Of a stretch of 64,000 bases of DNA, positions 8,412 to 16,744 are shown one piece after another (position 1 is the first letter of the stretch; every line of letters starts with the position of its first letter). The notes under the pieces were generated by a model. That model saw nothing but the letters and a program-made list of their open reading frames with translations, was not told the origin of the DNA and ran no database searches. This DNA comes from Mucilaginibacter corticis. GTDB lineage: Bacteria > Bacteroidota > Bacteroidia > Sphingobacteriales > Sphingobacteriaceae. The stretch spans positions 248,001 to 312,000 of the forward strand of contig NZ_VLPK01000002.1 of NCBI RefSeq assembly GCF_007558865.1, in the 5' to 3' direction. The position numbers and the translations under genes were made by a program.

Positions 8412-10922
8412 ATGAAACGCATAATTCTACTTATAACAATATTATGTTCCGTTATATCCGCTAAGGCCCAGTTTGGTGTCGGCGGTGGTGGCGGATCAAC
8501 CATCGTCGGGAAAATATCCGGAACGGTTAGCGACTCTGTTACCAAAAAACCGTTAGATTATGGTACTGTCAGCCTGTTCAGGGCCACAGGCAAAGCGCCT
8601 ATTACCGGTGTGCTTACCGATGACAAAGGAAACTTTAAACTGGATGGCATCCATCCTGGTGTTTACAGGCTTGAAATAACCTTTGTAGGTTATCCTACCA
8701 AAGTTATCAACAACGTTGAAACCACGCCATCAAAACCTGATAAAAACCTGGGTAGCATAGTTATCCCGCCCAATACAAAGGCATTAAAAGAAGTTACGAT
8801 AACCGGTACCGCGCCATTGGTTGAGAACCGTATAGACAAACTTGTTTACAATGCTGAAAAGGACGTTATCGCCGCTGGCGGAAGTGCTACGGATATCCTG
8901 CAAAAAGTGCCGCTGGTAAACGTGGATATTAACGGTAACGTATCATTACGCGGTGATGCTAACGTGCGCGTATTGATCAACGGCCGTCCATCAGGCGCTA
9001 CATCGGCCAGTTTGGCTGATGTTTTGAAAGGTATCCCTGCCGACCAGATCAAAAGTGTAGAGGTGATCACTTCGCCGTCTGCAAAATATGACGCGGAAGG
9101 ATCTGCCGGTATCATCAATATCATCACCAAACAAAAAAATATATCTGGCATTAGTGGCGGTATAAGCGGTGGTGTAGGTACACGCCAAAACAATGGTAAC
9201 TTTAACCTTAACTACAATAAAAACAGGTTTAACCTTACGGTGAATGTTGGGGGTAACGCCTCATGGCCGCAAACATCAAATACTTACCAGGCTACAAGTA
9301 TAAACACCGCTACCACTAATTCTTTTACAGAAAGCAATGGTACCAGCAGGGTTAGCCGCCATGCAGTAACAGGTTCGGTATCTGCAGGATATGAGTTTAA
9401 CGCTTATAACAGCTTAAACACCAGCGTTAGATTTAACCAGATCAAATTTAACACCAACTCAAACAGTATTACCACTGGTGATGATAATTACACATCGAAC
9501 ACCATAGCCCACGCCATACCTGCCAGCGGCTTTGACTGGAATATAGACTATGTACACAAGTTTAAAAAGGAAGGTGAGGAACTGGATTTTTCAACGCAAT
9601 GGAGCCATAATATTGGTAAGACAGATTACACCAGCATATATTCAGCCGTAAACCCTAACCAAAAGAGCAATATTGACGGTACAAATAACGAATACACATT
9701 ACAGGCCGATTATGTGTTGCCGATCAATACCACGTTTAAATTAGAGTCGGGTGCTAAATACATCATCAGGAGGATCAATACCACTAATGATATATTCTCA
9801 CCTTCTACAGGCAATGACTTTGCTTTTAACGATGCCTTGTCAAGCACTTACGGCTACAACCAGAATGTAGGTGCGGCATATTCTGTATTGACAATTAACC
9901 TGCCAAAAAACTACAGCATATTAGCAGGTTTAAGGGATGAGTACACTACTATAGACGGTAATCCGCAAAGCGCGACACAACAGAACCTGTCGTTTACGCA
10001 GGATTATAATACCCTGGTGCCAAGCTTAACCCTGCAAAAGAAACTTACCGCTACACAGACCATAAAATTGGCATACAGTAAACGTATTACACGCCCAAGC
10101 TTACAATACCTTAACCCGTATGTTGATGCATCGAATGTAACGGCCCAAAAGGTAGGTAACCCTACATTAAGCCCTGAAGTATCGCAAACTGTCGAATTAG
10201 GTTATAATACTTTCATAGGCTCATCTGTGATCAACCTGTCAGCTTATTATAAGCATACCGACAATTTAATAGAAGGTATTGCTAAACCGCAAACGCTTGT
10301 AAGCGGTACAGACACTACGCACTACACTTTAACAACCTTCCAGAATATTGGTAGTAATAACTCGTTTGGCGGTAGTTTCTTCGGATCTATTACACCATTT
10401 AAAATATTGACTATACAGGGAAGTATCAACGCGTATACTTATAAACCTGATCCTACAGGTTTGTTTAGTAACGCCCAAACGCAAAACGGAACTTATGTAC
10501 AATACGGGGGCTTTATGCGCGCTACCTTAACCTTGCCAAGCGACTTTATAGCAGAGTCATTTGCTTTTGGAAGTTCGGCACGCCGTACCATCCAGGGCAC
10601 TAACCCTGCATTCAGCATATTTGGCGTAGGCTTTAAAAAGCAGTTTGATAAGAAAAAATACTCGCTGGGCTTAAATGCTATCCAGCCATTTAGCACCTAT
10701 AAAAACTTTAACTCGAACATCAGCAGCCCGGGCTTTAACCAGGTTAGCAGGTTCCAGTTGCCGTTCCGTTCGTTTGGTTTAACGTTTGCTTACAACTTTG
10801 GCAAGCTTAATTTTAAGCCACAAAACCCGATGGAGAAAAAGAAAGGTGTTAACAACGACGACCTTAAGCAAGACGATAATGGCGTAGGCGGTGGTGGCCC
10901 ACCCGCAGGCGGCGGCAGATAA
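8412..10922 (+). CDS. TonB-dependent outer-membrane receptor with carboxypeptidase-like N-terminal domain
   Basis: 836 residues with signal peptide MKRIILLITILCSVISAKAQ. Residues about 35-120 are a carboxypeptidase regulatory-like fold (GKISGTVSDSVTKKPLDYGT). A plug domain follows with VLINGRPSGATSASLADVL and VEVITSPSAKYDAEGSAGIINIITK, then a long 22-strand-type barrel in the OMP_b-brl_3 style. The C-terminus ends in a Gly/Pro-rich tail (GGGGPPAGGGR) instead of a terminal aromatic strand. Such receptors import ligands across the outer membrane using TonB energy; there is no SusD partner next to it, so a SusC polysaccharide role is unlikely. The ligand is unknown. Confidence 0.9.
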   Translation: MKRIILLITILCSVISAKAQFGVGGGGGSTIVGKISGTVSDSVTKKPLDYGTVSLFRATGKAPITGVLTDDKGNFKLDGIHPGVYRLEITFVGYPTKVINNVETTPSKPDKNLGSIVIPPNTKALKEVTITGTAPLVENRIDKLVYNAEKDVIAAGGSATDILQKVPLVNVDINGNVSLRGDANVRVLINGRPSGATSASLADVLKGIPADQIKSVEVITSPSAKYDAEGSAGIINIITKQKNISGISGGISGGVGTRQNNGNFNLNYNKNRFNLTVNVGGNASWPQTSNTYQATSINTATTNSFTESNGTSRVSRHAVTGSVSAGYEFNAYNSLNTSVRFNQIKFNTNSNSITTGDDNYTSNTIAHAIPASGFDWNIDYVHKFKKEGEELDFSTQWSHNIGKTDYTSIYSAVNPNQKSNIDGTNNEYTLQADYVLPINTTFKLESGAKYIIRRINTTNDIFSPSTGNDFAFNDALSSTYGYNQNVGAAYSVLTINLPKNYSILAGLRDEYTTIDGNPQSATQQNLSFTQDYNTLVPSLTLQKKLTATQTIKLAYSKRITRPSLQYLNPYVDASNVTAQKVGNPTLSPEVSQTVELGYNTFIGSSVINLSAYYKHTDNLIEGIAKPQTLVSGTDTTHYTLTTFQNIGSNNSFGGSFFGSITPFKILTIQGSINAYTYKPDPTGLFSNAQTQNGTYVQYGGFMRATLTLPSDFIAESFAFGSSARRTIQGTNPAFSIFGVGFKKQFDKKKYSLGLNAIQPFSTYKNFNSNISSPGFNQVSRFQLPFRSFGLTFAYNFGKLNFKPQNPMEKKKGVNNDDLKQDDNGVGGGGPPAGGGR

Positions 10923-10941
10923 TAACTGTAAAAGCATCAAT

Positions 10942-10978
10942 AAAAAAAGCGATGGGTTTTAAACCCATCGCTTTTTTT
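10942..10978. terminator. Terminator with duplicated palindromic core
   Basis: Seven A residues, a GC-containing palindrome centred on GATGGGTTTTAAACCCATC, then seven T residues: a strong bidirectional rho-independent terminator after the receptor gene. The 21-base core at 10950-10970 is identical to the one at 31050-31070. Confidence 0.88.
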
Positions 10979-11011
10979 GTGTTAAACGCATTGTTTTAAA
11001 AAGGATTAATA

Positions 11012-11117
11012 ATTCCCCTCTTGAGAGGGGGCGCGATGGATAGTGCGGTTGCAGGGGTGTGTCTACGCGTTAAAGGACACACCCCTACACCCCTCTCAAG
11101 AGGGGAATCGCGCGGCC
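11012..11117. repeat. REP/MITE-like inverted repeat element (copy 1)
   Basis: The arms ATTCCCCTCTTGAGAGGGG and its reverse complement enclose about 65 bases and the inner GGGGTGTGT/ACACACCCC pair. The left half carries an extra segment containing GTGCGGTTGC, and the right arm is followed by an AATCGCGCGGCC tail. Further copies with the same arms and tail are at 36003-36373. It sits between convergent genes. Confidence 0.8.
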
Positions 11118-11141
11118 TCCCGCTTTTCTTAGCAATAGGTG

Positions 11142-11996
11142 CTATCTACCCAAAAACTCATTCACCAATATTGCAGTCGACTGCGGCAGTTTACTACCCG
11201 GAGCGCCACTGCCGGCCTCACCGATGCATTCGCCATGTATACCGGGGATCACCGATAGTTTGGCACCGGCAATTAATTGAGACATCTTTATGGTATGCTC
11301 AACCGTTATTACATCTTTATCGCCAACCATAAACAGGGCGGGTGCTTTAATACCGCGGATCAGATCATCGCTGATGTCTTTAAAATTTACCATTCGGGCT
11401 TTATCTTTCTCAAACATATTTACCAACAGCGCGTGGTTGGGGTTTACCTTCATAAAGGCATCTTTTAATTGCTGTGGCATACTTTCAAAAGTGGCAGTAG
11501 GCATAAATTCAAAGAAACCCTGCATAAAGCCTTCACGCTGGTAGGCGCCCGCTACCACCACTATTTTGTTGACCAACTCCGGGTGGCGTATGGCTATTTG
11601 CAGCGCGGTGGTGCCACCATTGCTAAAACCCATAAAATTTGCCTTTGTAATGTTAAGGTGCTTTAACAAAGTCGCAGCGTCGTCCGCGTCCTGTACAAAA
11701 CTTTCGGGTGTGTTGCGGTCGGTTGTGCGGCCGTGCGCTTGCGCCTCGATAGCTATAACTTTATGGTCAGTTGCCAGAAACGGAATAATATTCTCGAACG
11801 AAGTTTGTATGGTTGAACCGCCGCCGTGCAATGGCACCAAGGGTATATCGCCGTTGCCATAAACTTCATAATACATACTAATGCCGTTAACCGGCGCGTG
11901 TGCTGATGTTGCTTTCATTTTTTTATTGGATTGCTGTGCATTGCTTTGTGCTGCCGATAATATAAAGGCAAGCATTATTGCTACAATGTTTTTCAT
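11142..11996 (-). CDS. Secreted alpha/beta-fold hydrolase
   Basis: 284 residues. A signal peptide (MKNIVAIMLAFILSAAQSNA) is followed by a classical alpha/beta hydrolase core: oxyanion loop LHGGGST, nucleophile Ser125 in GFSNGG, acid residue in VGDKD (226-228) and His254 in PGIHGE. The substrate cannot be read from sequence; relatives include esterases and non-haem peroxidase-like hydrolases. It is the last gene of an ArsR / AHSA1 / hydrolase operon, 6 bases after the AHSA1 gene, so it is probably under ArsR control. Confidence 0.82.
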   Translation of the reverse strand: MKNIVAIMLAFILSAAQSNAQQSNKKMKATSAHAPVNGISMYYEVYGNGDIPLVPLHGGGSTIQTSFENIIPFLATDHKVIAIEAQAHGRTTDRNTPESFVQDADDAATLLKHLNITKANFMGFSNGGTTALQIAIRHPELVNKIVVVAGAYQREGFMQGFFEFMPTATFESMPQQLKDAFMKVNPNHALLVNMFEKDKARMVNFKDISDDLIRGIKAPALFMVGDKDVITVEHTIKMSQLIAGAKLSVIPGIHGECIGEAGSGAPGSKLPQSTAILVNEFLGR

Positions 11997-12002
11997 TACC
12001 TT

Positions 12003-12455
12003 TTATTTAGCGGGCATGGCTGCTAAGTACACATTCAGTTTCTCTATGTTTTGTTTCAGGCCTTCGGCTGCGTTGTGTGCTTTTACTATAGCCTGCAAGA
12101 TCTCTGTCGAATCAAACAGCATGTGCCAGTTGATCAAGGTTTGTTCGCCCTGCGCCTCAAAATCAATGGTGGCTATAAAATGCGGGTTAAAGTGTTCATA
12201 GCTGATCCTTTTAAACTCGATGATCTCTTTAAAAGTGCTCTTGTTCACATAGTCCGTACCGTCAGGGCCGTGCATCACCAGGTGCCATTGGCCTCCGGCC
12301 ACAAGGTCCATAGTGTTGATGGTATTGGTAAAACCGTTAGGGCCCCACCACTGGGCTATGTGCTCCGGTTTGGTCCACACTTCCCATACCAGGTCGATGG
12401 GGGCGTTAAGCGTTCTTGAAATACGTAATTCGCGGTCTTGAGTGTTACTTTCCAT
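12003..12455 (-). CDS. SRPBCC (AHSA1-type) domain protein
   Basis: 150 residues of the START-like/SRPBCC superfamily: ISRTLNAPIDLVWEVWTKPEHIAQWWGP at the N-terminus, GGQWHLVMHGPDG in the middle and the long C-terminal helix. These proteins form a hydrophobic pocket; the exact ligand is not evident. Its start overlaps the end of the ArsR regulator by 11 bases, so the two are translationally coupled. The ArsR plus AHSA1 pair is a common bacterial arrangement. Confidence 0.88.
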   Translation of the reverse strand: MESNTQDRELRISRTLNAPIDLVWEVWTKPEHIAQWWGPNGFTNTINTMDLVAGGQWHLVMHGPDGTDYVNKSTFKEIIEFKRISYEHFNPHFIATIDFEAQGEQTLINWHMLFDSTEILQAIVKAHNAAEGLKQNIEKLNVYLAAMPAK

Positions 12456-12780
12456 TTTTTCTTTCTTGTTTAAGTTTATCTAAATAGGTTTCCAGATTAT
12501 CCAGTTTGCTTTCAAAGTGTTTGCGGTAATTGTCAAGCCAAAGGGCAACGTCGTTCAGTGGATCTAATTGCGCTTCGCAGATCCTTTCGCGGCCCTGTTT
12601 TTTGATCTTAAGCAGTTCACACTCTATCAAAATTTTTATATGGAGCGATATCGCCTGTCGGCTTACGTCAAAGCTGTCGGCTATGGTATTTACATTTAAA
12701 GGCTTATCGGCCACCATATTGATGATTTGGCGACGGGTAGGGTCGGCAATGGCCTGGAATACATCTCTTCTTTGGATCAT
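12445..12780 (-). CDS. ArsR-family transcriptional regulator
   Basis: 111 residues from the ATG at 12780 (MIQRRDVFQAIADPTRRQIINM). A longer frame to 12813 would start inside the operator, so I reject it. Winged helix-turn-helix with recognition helix around NVNTIADSFDVSRQAISLHIKIL. No metal-binding CxC motif, so it is of the ArsR type found with AHSA1 proteins, not a metal sensor. First gene of a three-gene operon. Two 18-base dyads overlap its promoter, pointing to autorepression. Confidence 0.9.
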   Translation of the reverse strand: MIQRRDVFQAIADPTRRQIINMVADKPLNVNTIADSFDVSRQAISLHIKILIECELLKIKKQGRERICEAQLDPLNDVALWLDNYRKHFESKLDNLETYLDKLKQERKNGK

Positions 12781-12782
12781 TA

Positions 12783-12830
12783 TGCAAGTATATGCTTGCA
12801 AATATAAATGCAAGTATTTGCTTGCGCAAA
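12783..12830 (-). promoter_or_regulatory. ArsR operon promoter with two operator dyads
   Basis: On the minus strand a -33 TTTG (12830-12827), a 20-base spacer and a -7 box TATATTTG (12806-12799) precede the ATG by 18 bases. Two 18-base imperfect dyads, TGCAAGTATATGCTTGCA (12783-12800) and TGCAAGTATTTGCTTGCG (12809-12826), are 26 bases apart start to start. One fills the -33/-7 spacer; the other overlaps the -7 box and the start region. Confidence 0.75.
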
Positions 12831-12873
12831 TGTTTTTTGAAAAATTTAAACGAAAATGTAACTTGGTATTACC

Positions 12874-13329
12874 ATGACCAGAAATTACCTTATCACCATC
12901 ATTTTAGTCACAATATTGTTTGCCGGATGTACTAAAACTAAATCTGTTTCTTTGGTTGGTCAGGATTTTTATTTGGTTTCGGCAAATCAGCAGAAGAGTA
13001 AGTACGCGCAGATAATTTACCAGTTTAAAGAAAAAACAGTCGCAATTTTTTCCTTTACAAGTCAGAGTCCCATGTATGCCGATGTAACTGTTGGATCATA
13101 TTCTTTTAAAAGGAACATTATTGAGCTGCCGCTGATTGGAAGTTTCCAAACCAGGCAAATTGCCGATGGATTTGACCTGTATAATAAAGGAGTATTGAAA
13201 TATCGGTTAACAAAAAAAGTTAGCCCTTTTAACCGGCCCGAAGCTAATTATGCCCCAACATCTATCCCTATCTGCCTTAATAACAGCGACGCGTTAAACG
13301 TTTTGCACTCGCCGTGTTTCATTTTATAG
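12874..13329 (+). CDS. Hypothetical lipoprotein
   Basis: 151 residues beginning with a lipoprotein signal (LITIILVTILFAGC). The body is soluble and unrecognised (LVGQDFYLVSANQQKSKYAQIIYQF when read in two parts). The last 27 residues lie antisense to the end of the convergent MutS-like gene, so the natural stop may have been lost and the tail may not be conserved. It is divergent from the ArsR operon across a short region, so it could share that control. Confidence 0.55.
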   Translation: MTRNYLITIILVTILFAGCTKTKSVSLVGQDFYLVSANQQKSKYAQIIYQFKEKTVAIFSFTSQSPMYADVTVGSYSFKRNIIELPLIGSFQTRQIADGFDLYNKGVLKYRLTKKVSPFNRPEANYAPTSIPICLNNSDALNVLHSPCFIL

Positions 13330-15053
13330 TCAAACAGCATTTCGCCGTCTTTTACCTGTATGTCAAAATAGAAATTGCGCACATAATCGGGGTAAGCGGT
13401 TTCCAGTTTGGCTATCTCCAGATCGTGGGTGGCTACCATGCCGACACCTTTTTTGGCGATCAACTGTTCGATAACCGCTTTTGATCCCAGGTATTTATCA
13501 ACCGAGTTGGTACCGCGCAGCATCTCGTCAATCAAAAAGAAAACTTTGTATTCCTTCTCCACAGCAGCCAGCAGCATTTGCAGGCGGTCAAGCTCGGCCT
13601 TAAAGGTTGATGTACTTTCATTCAGCGAATCTTTAATGCGCATATAACTCACCATGGTCATTACAGACACGCGCATGCTATCGGCACAAACCGGTGCGCC
13701 GCAAAGTGCCAGCACGGTGTTGATACCTATGGTACGTAAAAAGGTACTCTTGCCTGCCATGTTTGATCCGGTGATGATATCTATCTTAAAAGTATCGGTC
13801 AGCTCATAATCATTGGTTACCCTGTTTTTGCTGTTGATGAGCGGGTGCGCCATATTTTGGGCGACGATGGTATAAGTTTCACTATCCTCTATTTGCGGAT
13901 TAGACCATTGCGGGTAATTAAACTTTAAACCGGCTATACCTGAAAGCGCCTCAAATTCGGCAATTACCTCAAAGGCATCTTCTAAACTCTCGTGGTTATT
14001 GCGTTTCCAGTTTTCAATGGCGATGGCTTGTTTAAGCGCCCATAACAACAGTACATTTAAAACAAAATTTACCACCATGATGAGGTTATAGCTCATCTTA
14101 TTGATCAGCTTTGACAGTTCGGCAATATTTTTTGAGGTTTGGTTTTCTTTGATCTTTTGGGTTAGCGCTTTATTGTAAGGTGCGTGCCAGTCTTCCTGTT
14201 CTATTTTAGCAAATACTGCTGCATAGCCCGCAAGGTCTTTACTTATCCTGTCTGCAATAGCCGATGATTTGGCTATATAACCACCCTGCGACATTACGAT
14301 GGTCATATTTGCCAGCGCCAGCCCAATGCCTATCAAGGTAAAAACAGGCGTAAAATAACCAGCTACAAACGCAGCCAGTAGCAGGTAAGGGGCTATATTA
14401 ATATAGTTCACCAGCAACTTTTCGCCGGGCAGCGTTAACGGTGTGTGCAAAAAAGCGAACAAGCCCTGTAGTTGGTTAGCATCGGGTTTGTTGGCAAACA
14501 GCAACAGTGTTTGGATTTCTAACCGCCATTGATTTTTATTTGCTATTTCTTCAACTGCTTGTTGTCGCTGTAAAATAACCTCTTTTTTAGCGGGGGCGCT
14601 TAGCCATGATGCCAGTTTTGCTATCCCCGGCGCGGTGGCCGCCCGGTTCATTAATTGAAACAGCGACATATTGCCAAATATGTCCAGGTCTGATGTGTAA
14701 AAGTGTTTTTCGTTACCGAAAGCGCTGCCGTTGCTATAGATATTACCGCGGGTTTGTATACTGGCTATCTCGTTATTATTAATTAAGGTAAGGTCTTTAA
14801 AATACTTGCGTTTACGCTCATATGCGCTCTGTCGCGATATCAGCGAGGCAAAAACAAAAAGTAATATCACAAAGCTTACCGCTACTATACTAAAATTGTC
14901 ATTAACTGCGCCAAAATAGATGGCTACCACCAAAGCCGCGAAAATGCCCAGGCGCATCAGTGAATAGGTGTCAACCAGCTTTTTAAACTTATCAGCCTGT
15001 TGCGATGCCTGCTGCGCGTTGTTTGTATAATGATCAATAATATCGTTTTCCAT
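13248..15053 (-). CDS. Membrane-anchored MutS-family ATPase
   Basis: 601 residues. Two hydrophobic regions precede the ATPase: about residues 34-70 (LGIFAALVVAIYFGAV then FVILLFVFASLI) and about 215-255 (YLLLAAFVAGYFTPVF). The C-terminal MutS ABC-type ATPase has Walker A GSNMAGKST at about 429-437, Walker B/signature FFLIDEMLRGTNS and the switch VATHDLEI. It lacks the N-terminal mismatch-recognition and Smr domains, so it is not canonical MutS/MutS2. Bacteroidota carry such proteins annotated as DNA mismatch repair protein MutS; the role is unproven. Its 3' end overlaps the convergent lipoprotein gene by 82 bases. Confidence 0.85.
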   Translation of the reverse strand: MENDIIDHYTNNAQQASQQADKFKKLVDTYSLMRLGIFAALVVAIYFGAVNDNFSIVAVSFVILLFVFASLISRQSAYERKRKYFKDLTLINNNEIASIQTRGNIYSNGSAFGNEKHFYTSDLDIFGNMSLFQLMNRAATAPGIAKLASWLSAPAKKEVILQRQQAVEEIANKNQWRLEIQTLLLFANKPDANQLQGLFAFLHTPLTLPGEKLLVNYINIAPYLLLAAFVAGYFTPVFTLIGIGLALANMTIVMSQGGYIAKSSAIADRISKDLAGYAAVFAKIEQEDWHAPYNKALTQKIKENQTSKNIAELSKLINKMSYNLIMVVNFVLNVLLLWALKQAIAIENWKRNNHESLEDAFEVIAEFEALSGIAGLKFNYPQWSNPQIEDSETYTIVAQNMAHPLINSKNRVTNDYELTDTFKIDIITGSNMAGKSTFLRTIGINTVLALCGAPVCADSMRVSVMTMVSYMRIKDSLNESTSTFKAELDRLQMLLAAVEKEYKVFFLIDEMLRGTNSVDKYLGSKAVIEQLIAKKGVGMVATHDLEIAKLETAYPDYVRNFYFDIQVKDGEMLFDYKMKHGECKTFNASLLLRQIGIDVGA

Positions 15054-15114
15054 CGTAAATAAAATCAGGCTAAATAAGCACTAATATTTTAAATAACCGT
15101 TTATTTGTTTTTTT

Positions 15115-15588
15115 ATGAAGATAACTTTCTTAACCGTTGGCAAAACTGAAGATGCTTATTTAAAAGAAGGCATTGACAAGTATGTAAAACGCTTAAAATA
15201 TTATACCAAATTAGAACTGGTTGACCTGCCCGAATTAAAAAATACCAAAGCTTTGACCGAGCAGCAACAAAAGGCCAAAGAGGCAGAAATGATCCTGAAA
15301 AAGATCTCTCCCTTAGACCACGTTATTCTACTGGACGAGAAAGGCATGGAACTCACCTCAAAACAATTTGCCGCATTTATCGATAAAAAATCCATCAGCT
15401 CAACATCAAGCCTTGTGTTTGTAGTTGGTGGACCTTATGGCTTTGATCCGTCGGTTTATGACCGGGCTAATGATAAACTTTCGCTGTCGCGGATGACATT
15501 CTCGCACCAAATGATCCGCCTATTTTTTACCGAACAATTGTACCGGGCATTTACGATTATAAAAGGCGAACCTTATCATCATGAGTAA
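15115..15588 (+). CDS. rlmH: 23S rRNA (pseudouridine-1915-N3)-methyltransferase
   Basis: 157 residues of the SPOUT methyltransferase family, which methylates pseudouridine 1915 in helix 69 of 23S rRNA. It starts with the conserved MKITFLTVGKT. The cofactor-binding knot is VFVVGGPYGFDPSVY, and the C-terminus has the LSLSRMTFSHQMIRLFF and IIKGEPYHHE signatures. The length is the family norm. Confidence 0.96.
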   Translation: MKITFLTVGKTEDAYLKEGIDKYVKRLKYYTKLELVDLPELKNTKALTEQQQKAKEAEMILKKISPLDHVILLDEKGMELTSKQFAAFIDKKSISSTSSLVFVVGGPYGFDPSVYDRANDKLSLSRMTFSHQMIRLFFTEQLYRAFTIIKGEPYHHE

Positions 15589-15651
15589 CTACTTTGTAAA
15601 GAGTCAGATTACAGATTCTGCGTAATAGTCAGAATGGCAAGTATTTTTAGC

Positions 15652-15659
15652 TAACTTTG
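15652..15659 (+). promoter_or_regulatory. Putative -7 box of the CDF exporter gene
   Basis: TAACTTTG matches TAnnTTTG exactly and lies 4 bases upstream of the ATG at 15664, implying a leaderless or very short 5' end. No clear -33 element. Confidence 0.45.
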
Positions 15660-15663
15660 CGCC

Positions 15664-16608
15664 ATGTCAGGTCACTCTCACGCTCATAGCCATGATCATT
15701 CGCATGGATTCGGTCATCACCATCACGATCATACACCCAAGCTTGATCATTTAAATGCCGCTTTTATTTGGGGGATTATATTAAACTCGGCTTTCGTAAT
15801 TATCGAGGTGATCGCCGGCTTGATCACCGGGTCGTTATCCTTATTAACCGATGCCGGGCATAACCTAAGCGATGTGGTAGGTTTAGCACTGGCCCTGCTG
15901 GCATTTAAGTTAACCAAAGTAGGCTCAAATAATAATTATACTTATGGTTACAAGCGTTCAACCATATTAGTGTCGTTTTTTAACGCGGTGATATTGGTGG
16001 CGTCTATCGGCGTAATCGCTTACGAGGCTATTATCCGCTTTATGCACCCGCAGGTTATTGAAGGTGGCACAGTGGCATGGGTATCTTTAATAGGAATAGT
16101 TATTAACGCGTTTACAGCCTGGCTTTTTGTAAAGGATAAAGACACCGACCTGAATGTAAAAGGCGCCTACATGCACATGGCAATGGATGCCGTGGTATCA
16201 TTAGGTGTAGTAATAGCAGGTGTTATTATTTACTTTACCAAACTATATTGGATAGACAGCGTGGTTAGCTTAATTATAGCCATAGTGATATTGCGCGGCA
16301 CCTGGAGCCTGCTAAAGGACAGCCTGCGTTTAGAGATGGACGGGGTACCTAAAGAAATGGATCTTAACAAGATCAAAACTGAACTGTTAAAAGCCAAAGG
16401 TGTGGTTGATGTGCACCACATGCACGTATGGGCGCTAAGTACCACAGAAAACGCATTAACCGCTCACCTGGTAATAGCCCCTGACGATCTGCATTTGTTT
16501 GACGGCATCAAGGCTGACTTGCGGCACCGCCTGCAACATATGGACATAAACCACAGCACTTTTGAACCAGAATTCTCGACGGAAAAATGTGATGAACCGG
16601 ATTGCTAA
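15664..16608 (+). CDS. CDF-family divalent cation (zinc-type) efflux transporter
   Basis: 314 residues of the cation diffusion facilitator family. The N-terminus is a His-rich metal-binding tail (about 12 His in the first 25 residues). Six membrane segments follow with the metal site LLTDAGHNLSDVVGL (TM2) and HMAMDAVVSLGVVIAG (TM5): the HxxxD-type pairs suggest Zn/Co/Cd. The cytosolic C-terminal domain contains VDVHHMHVWALS and ends with a Cys/Asp tail (EKCDEPDC). It exports metal from cytoplasm to periplasm using the proton gradient. It closely resembles CzcD/ZitB. Confidence 0.93.
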   Translation: MSGHSHAHSHDHSHGFGHHHHDHTPKLDHLNAAFIWGIILNSAFVIIEVIAGLITGSLSLLTDAGHNLSDVVGLALALLAFKLTKVGSNNNYTYGYKRSTILVSFFNAVILVASIGVIAYEAIIRFMHPQVIEGGTVAWVSLIGIVINAFTAWLFVKDKDTDLNVKGAYMHMAMDAVVSLGVVIAGVIIYFTKLYWIDSVVSLIIAIVILRGTWSLLKDSLRLEMDGVPKEMDLNKIKTELLKAKGVVDVHHMHVWALSTTENALTAHLVIAPDDLHLFDGIKADLRHRLQHMDINHSTFEPEFSTEKCDEPDC

Positions 16609-16610
16609 AC

Positions 16611-16641
16611 CTCACCCCGGCCCTCTCCAAAGGAGAGGGAG
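16611..16641. repeat. Short palindromic REP-like element after the CDF gene
   Basis: CTCACCCCGG is followed by the hairpin CCCTCTCCAAAGGAGAGGG, beginning just after the CDF stop. It is related to CCCTCC/GGAGGG elements found after several other genes in the window. Confidence 0.65.
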
Positions 16642-16654
16642 ATCATTATAAACA

Positions 16655-16688
16655 AAAAGAACCCCGCTGATTTCAGTGGGGTTCTTTT
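16655..16688. terminator. Bidirectional terminator between convergent genes
   Basis: AAAAGAACCCCGCT pairs with AGTGGGGTTCTTTT (one wobble) around a 6-base loop, flanked by A and T runs. Confidence 0.88.
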
Positions 16689-16710
16689 GTTTTATGTTTT
16701 TGTCAATTAA

Positions 16711-16740
16711 AGTCCTCGCCTTTGGAGAGGATTTAGGAGA
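16711..16740. repeat. Partner REP-like half element
   Basis: GTCCTCGCCTTTGGAGAGGA followed by TTTAGGAG, roughly inverted relative to the 16611-16641 element. It ends at the stop codon of the DUF5606 gene. Confidence 0.5.
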
Positions 16741-16744
16741 AATT

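Noticed and set aside
8412-10922. SusC-type polysaccharide receptor
   Set aside because: No SusD gene nearby; the fold matches the general TonB-receptor/OMP_b-brl_3 group instead.
11021-11332. 103-residue plus-strand frame
   Set aside because: Runs through the REP element and antisense to the hydrolase gene; no protein-like pattern.
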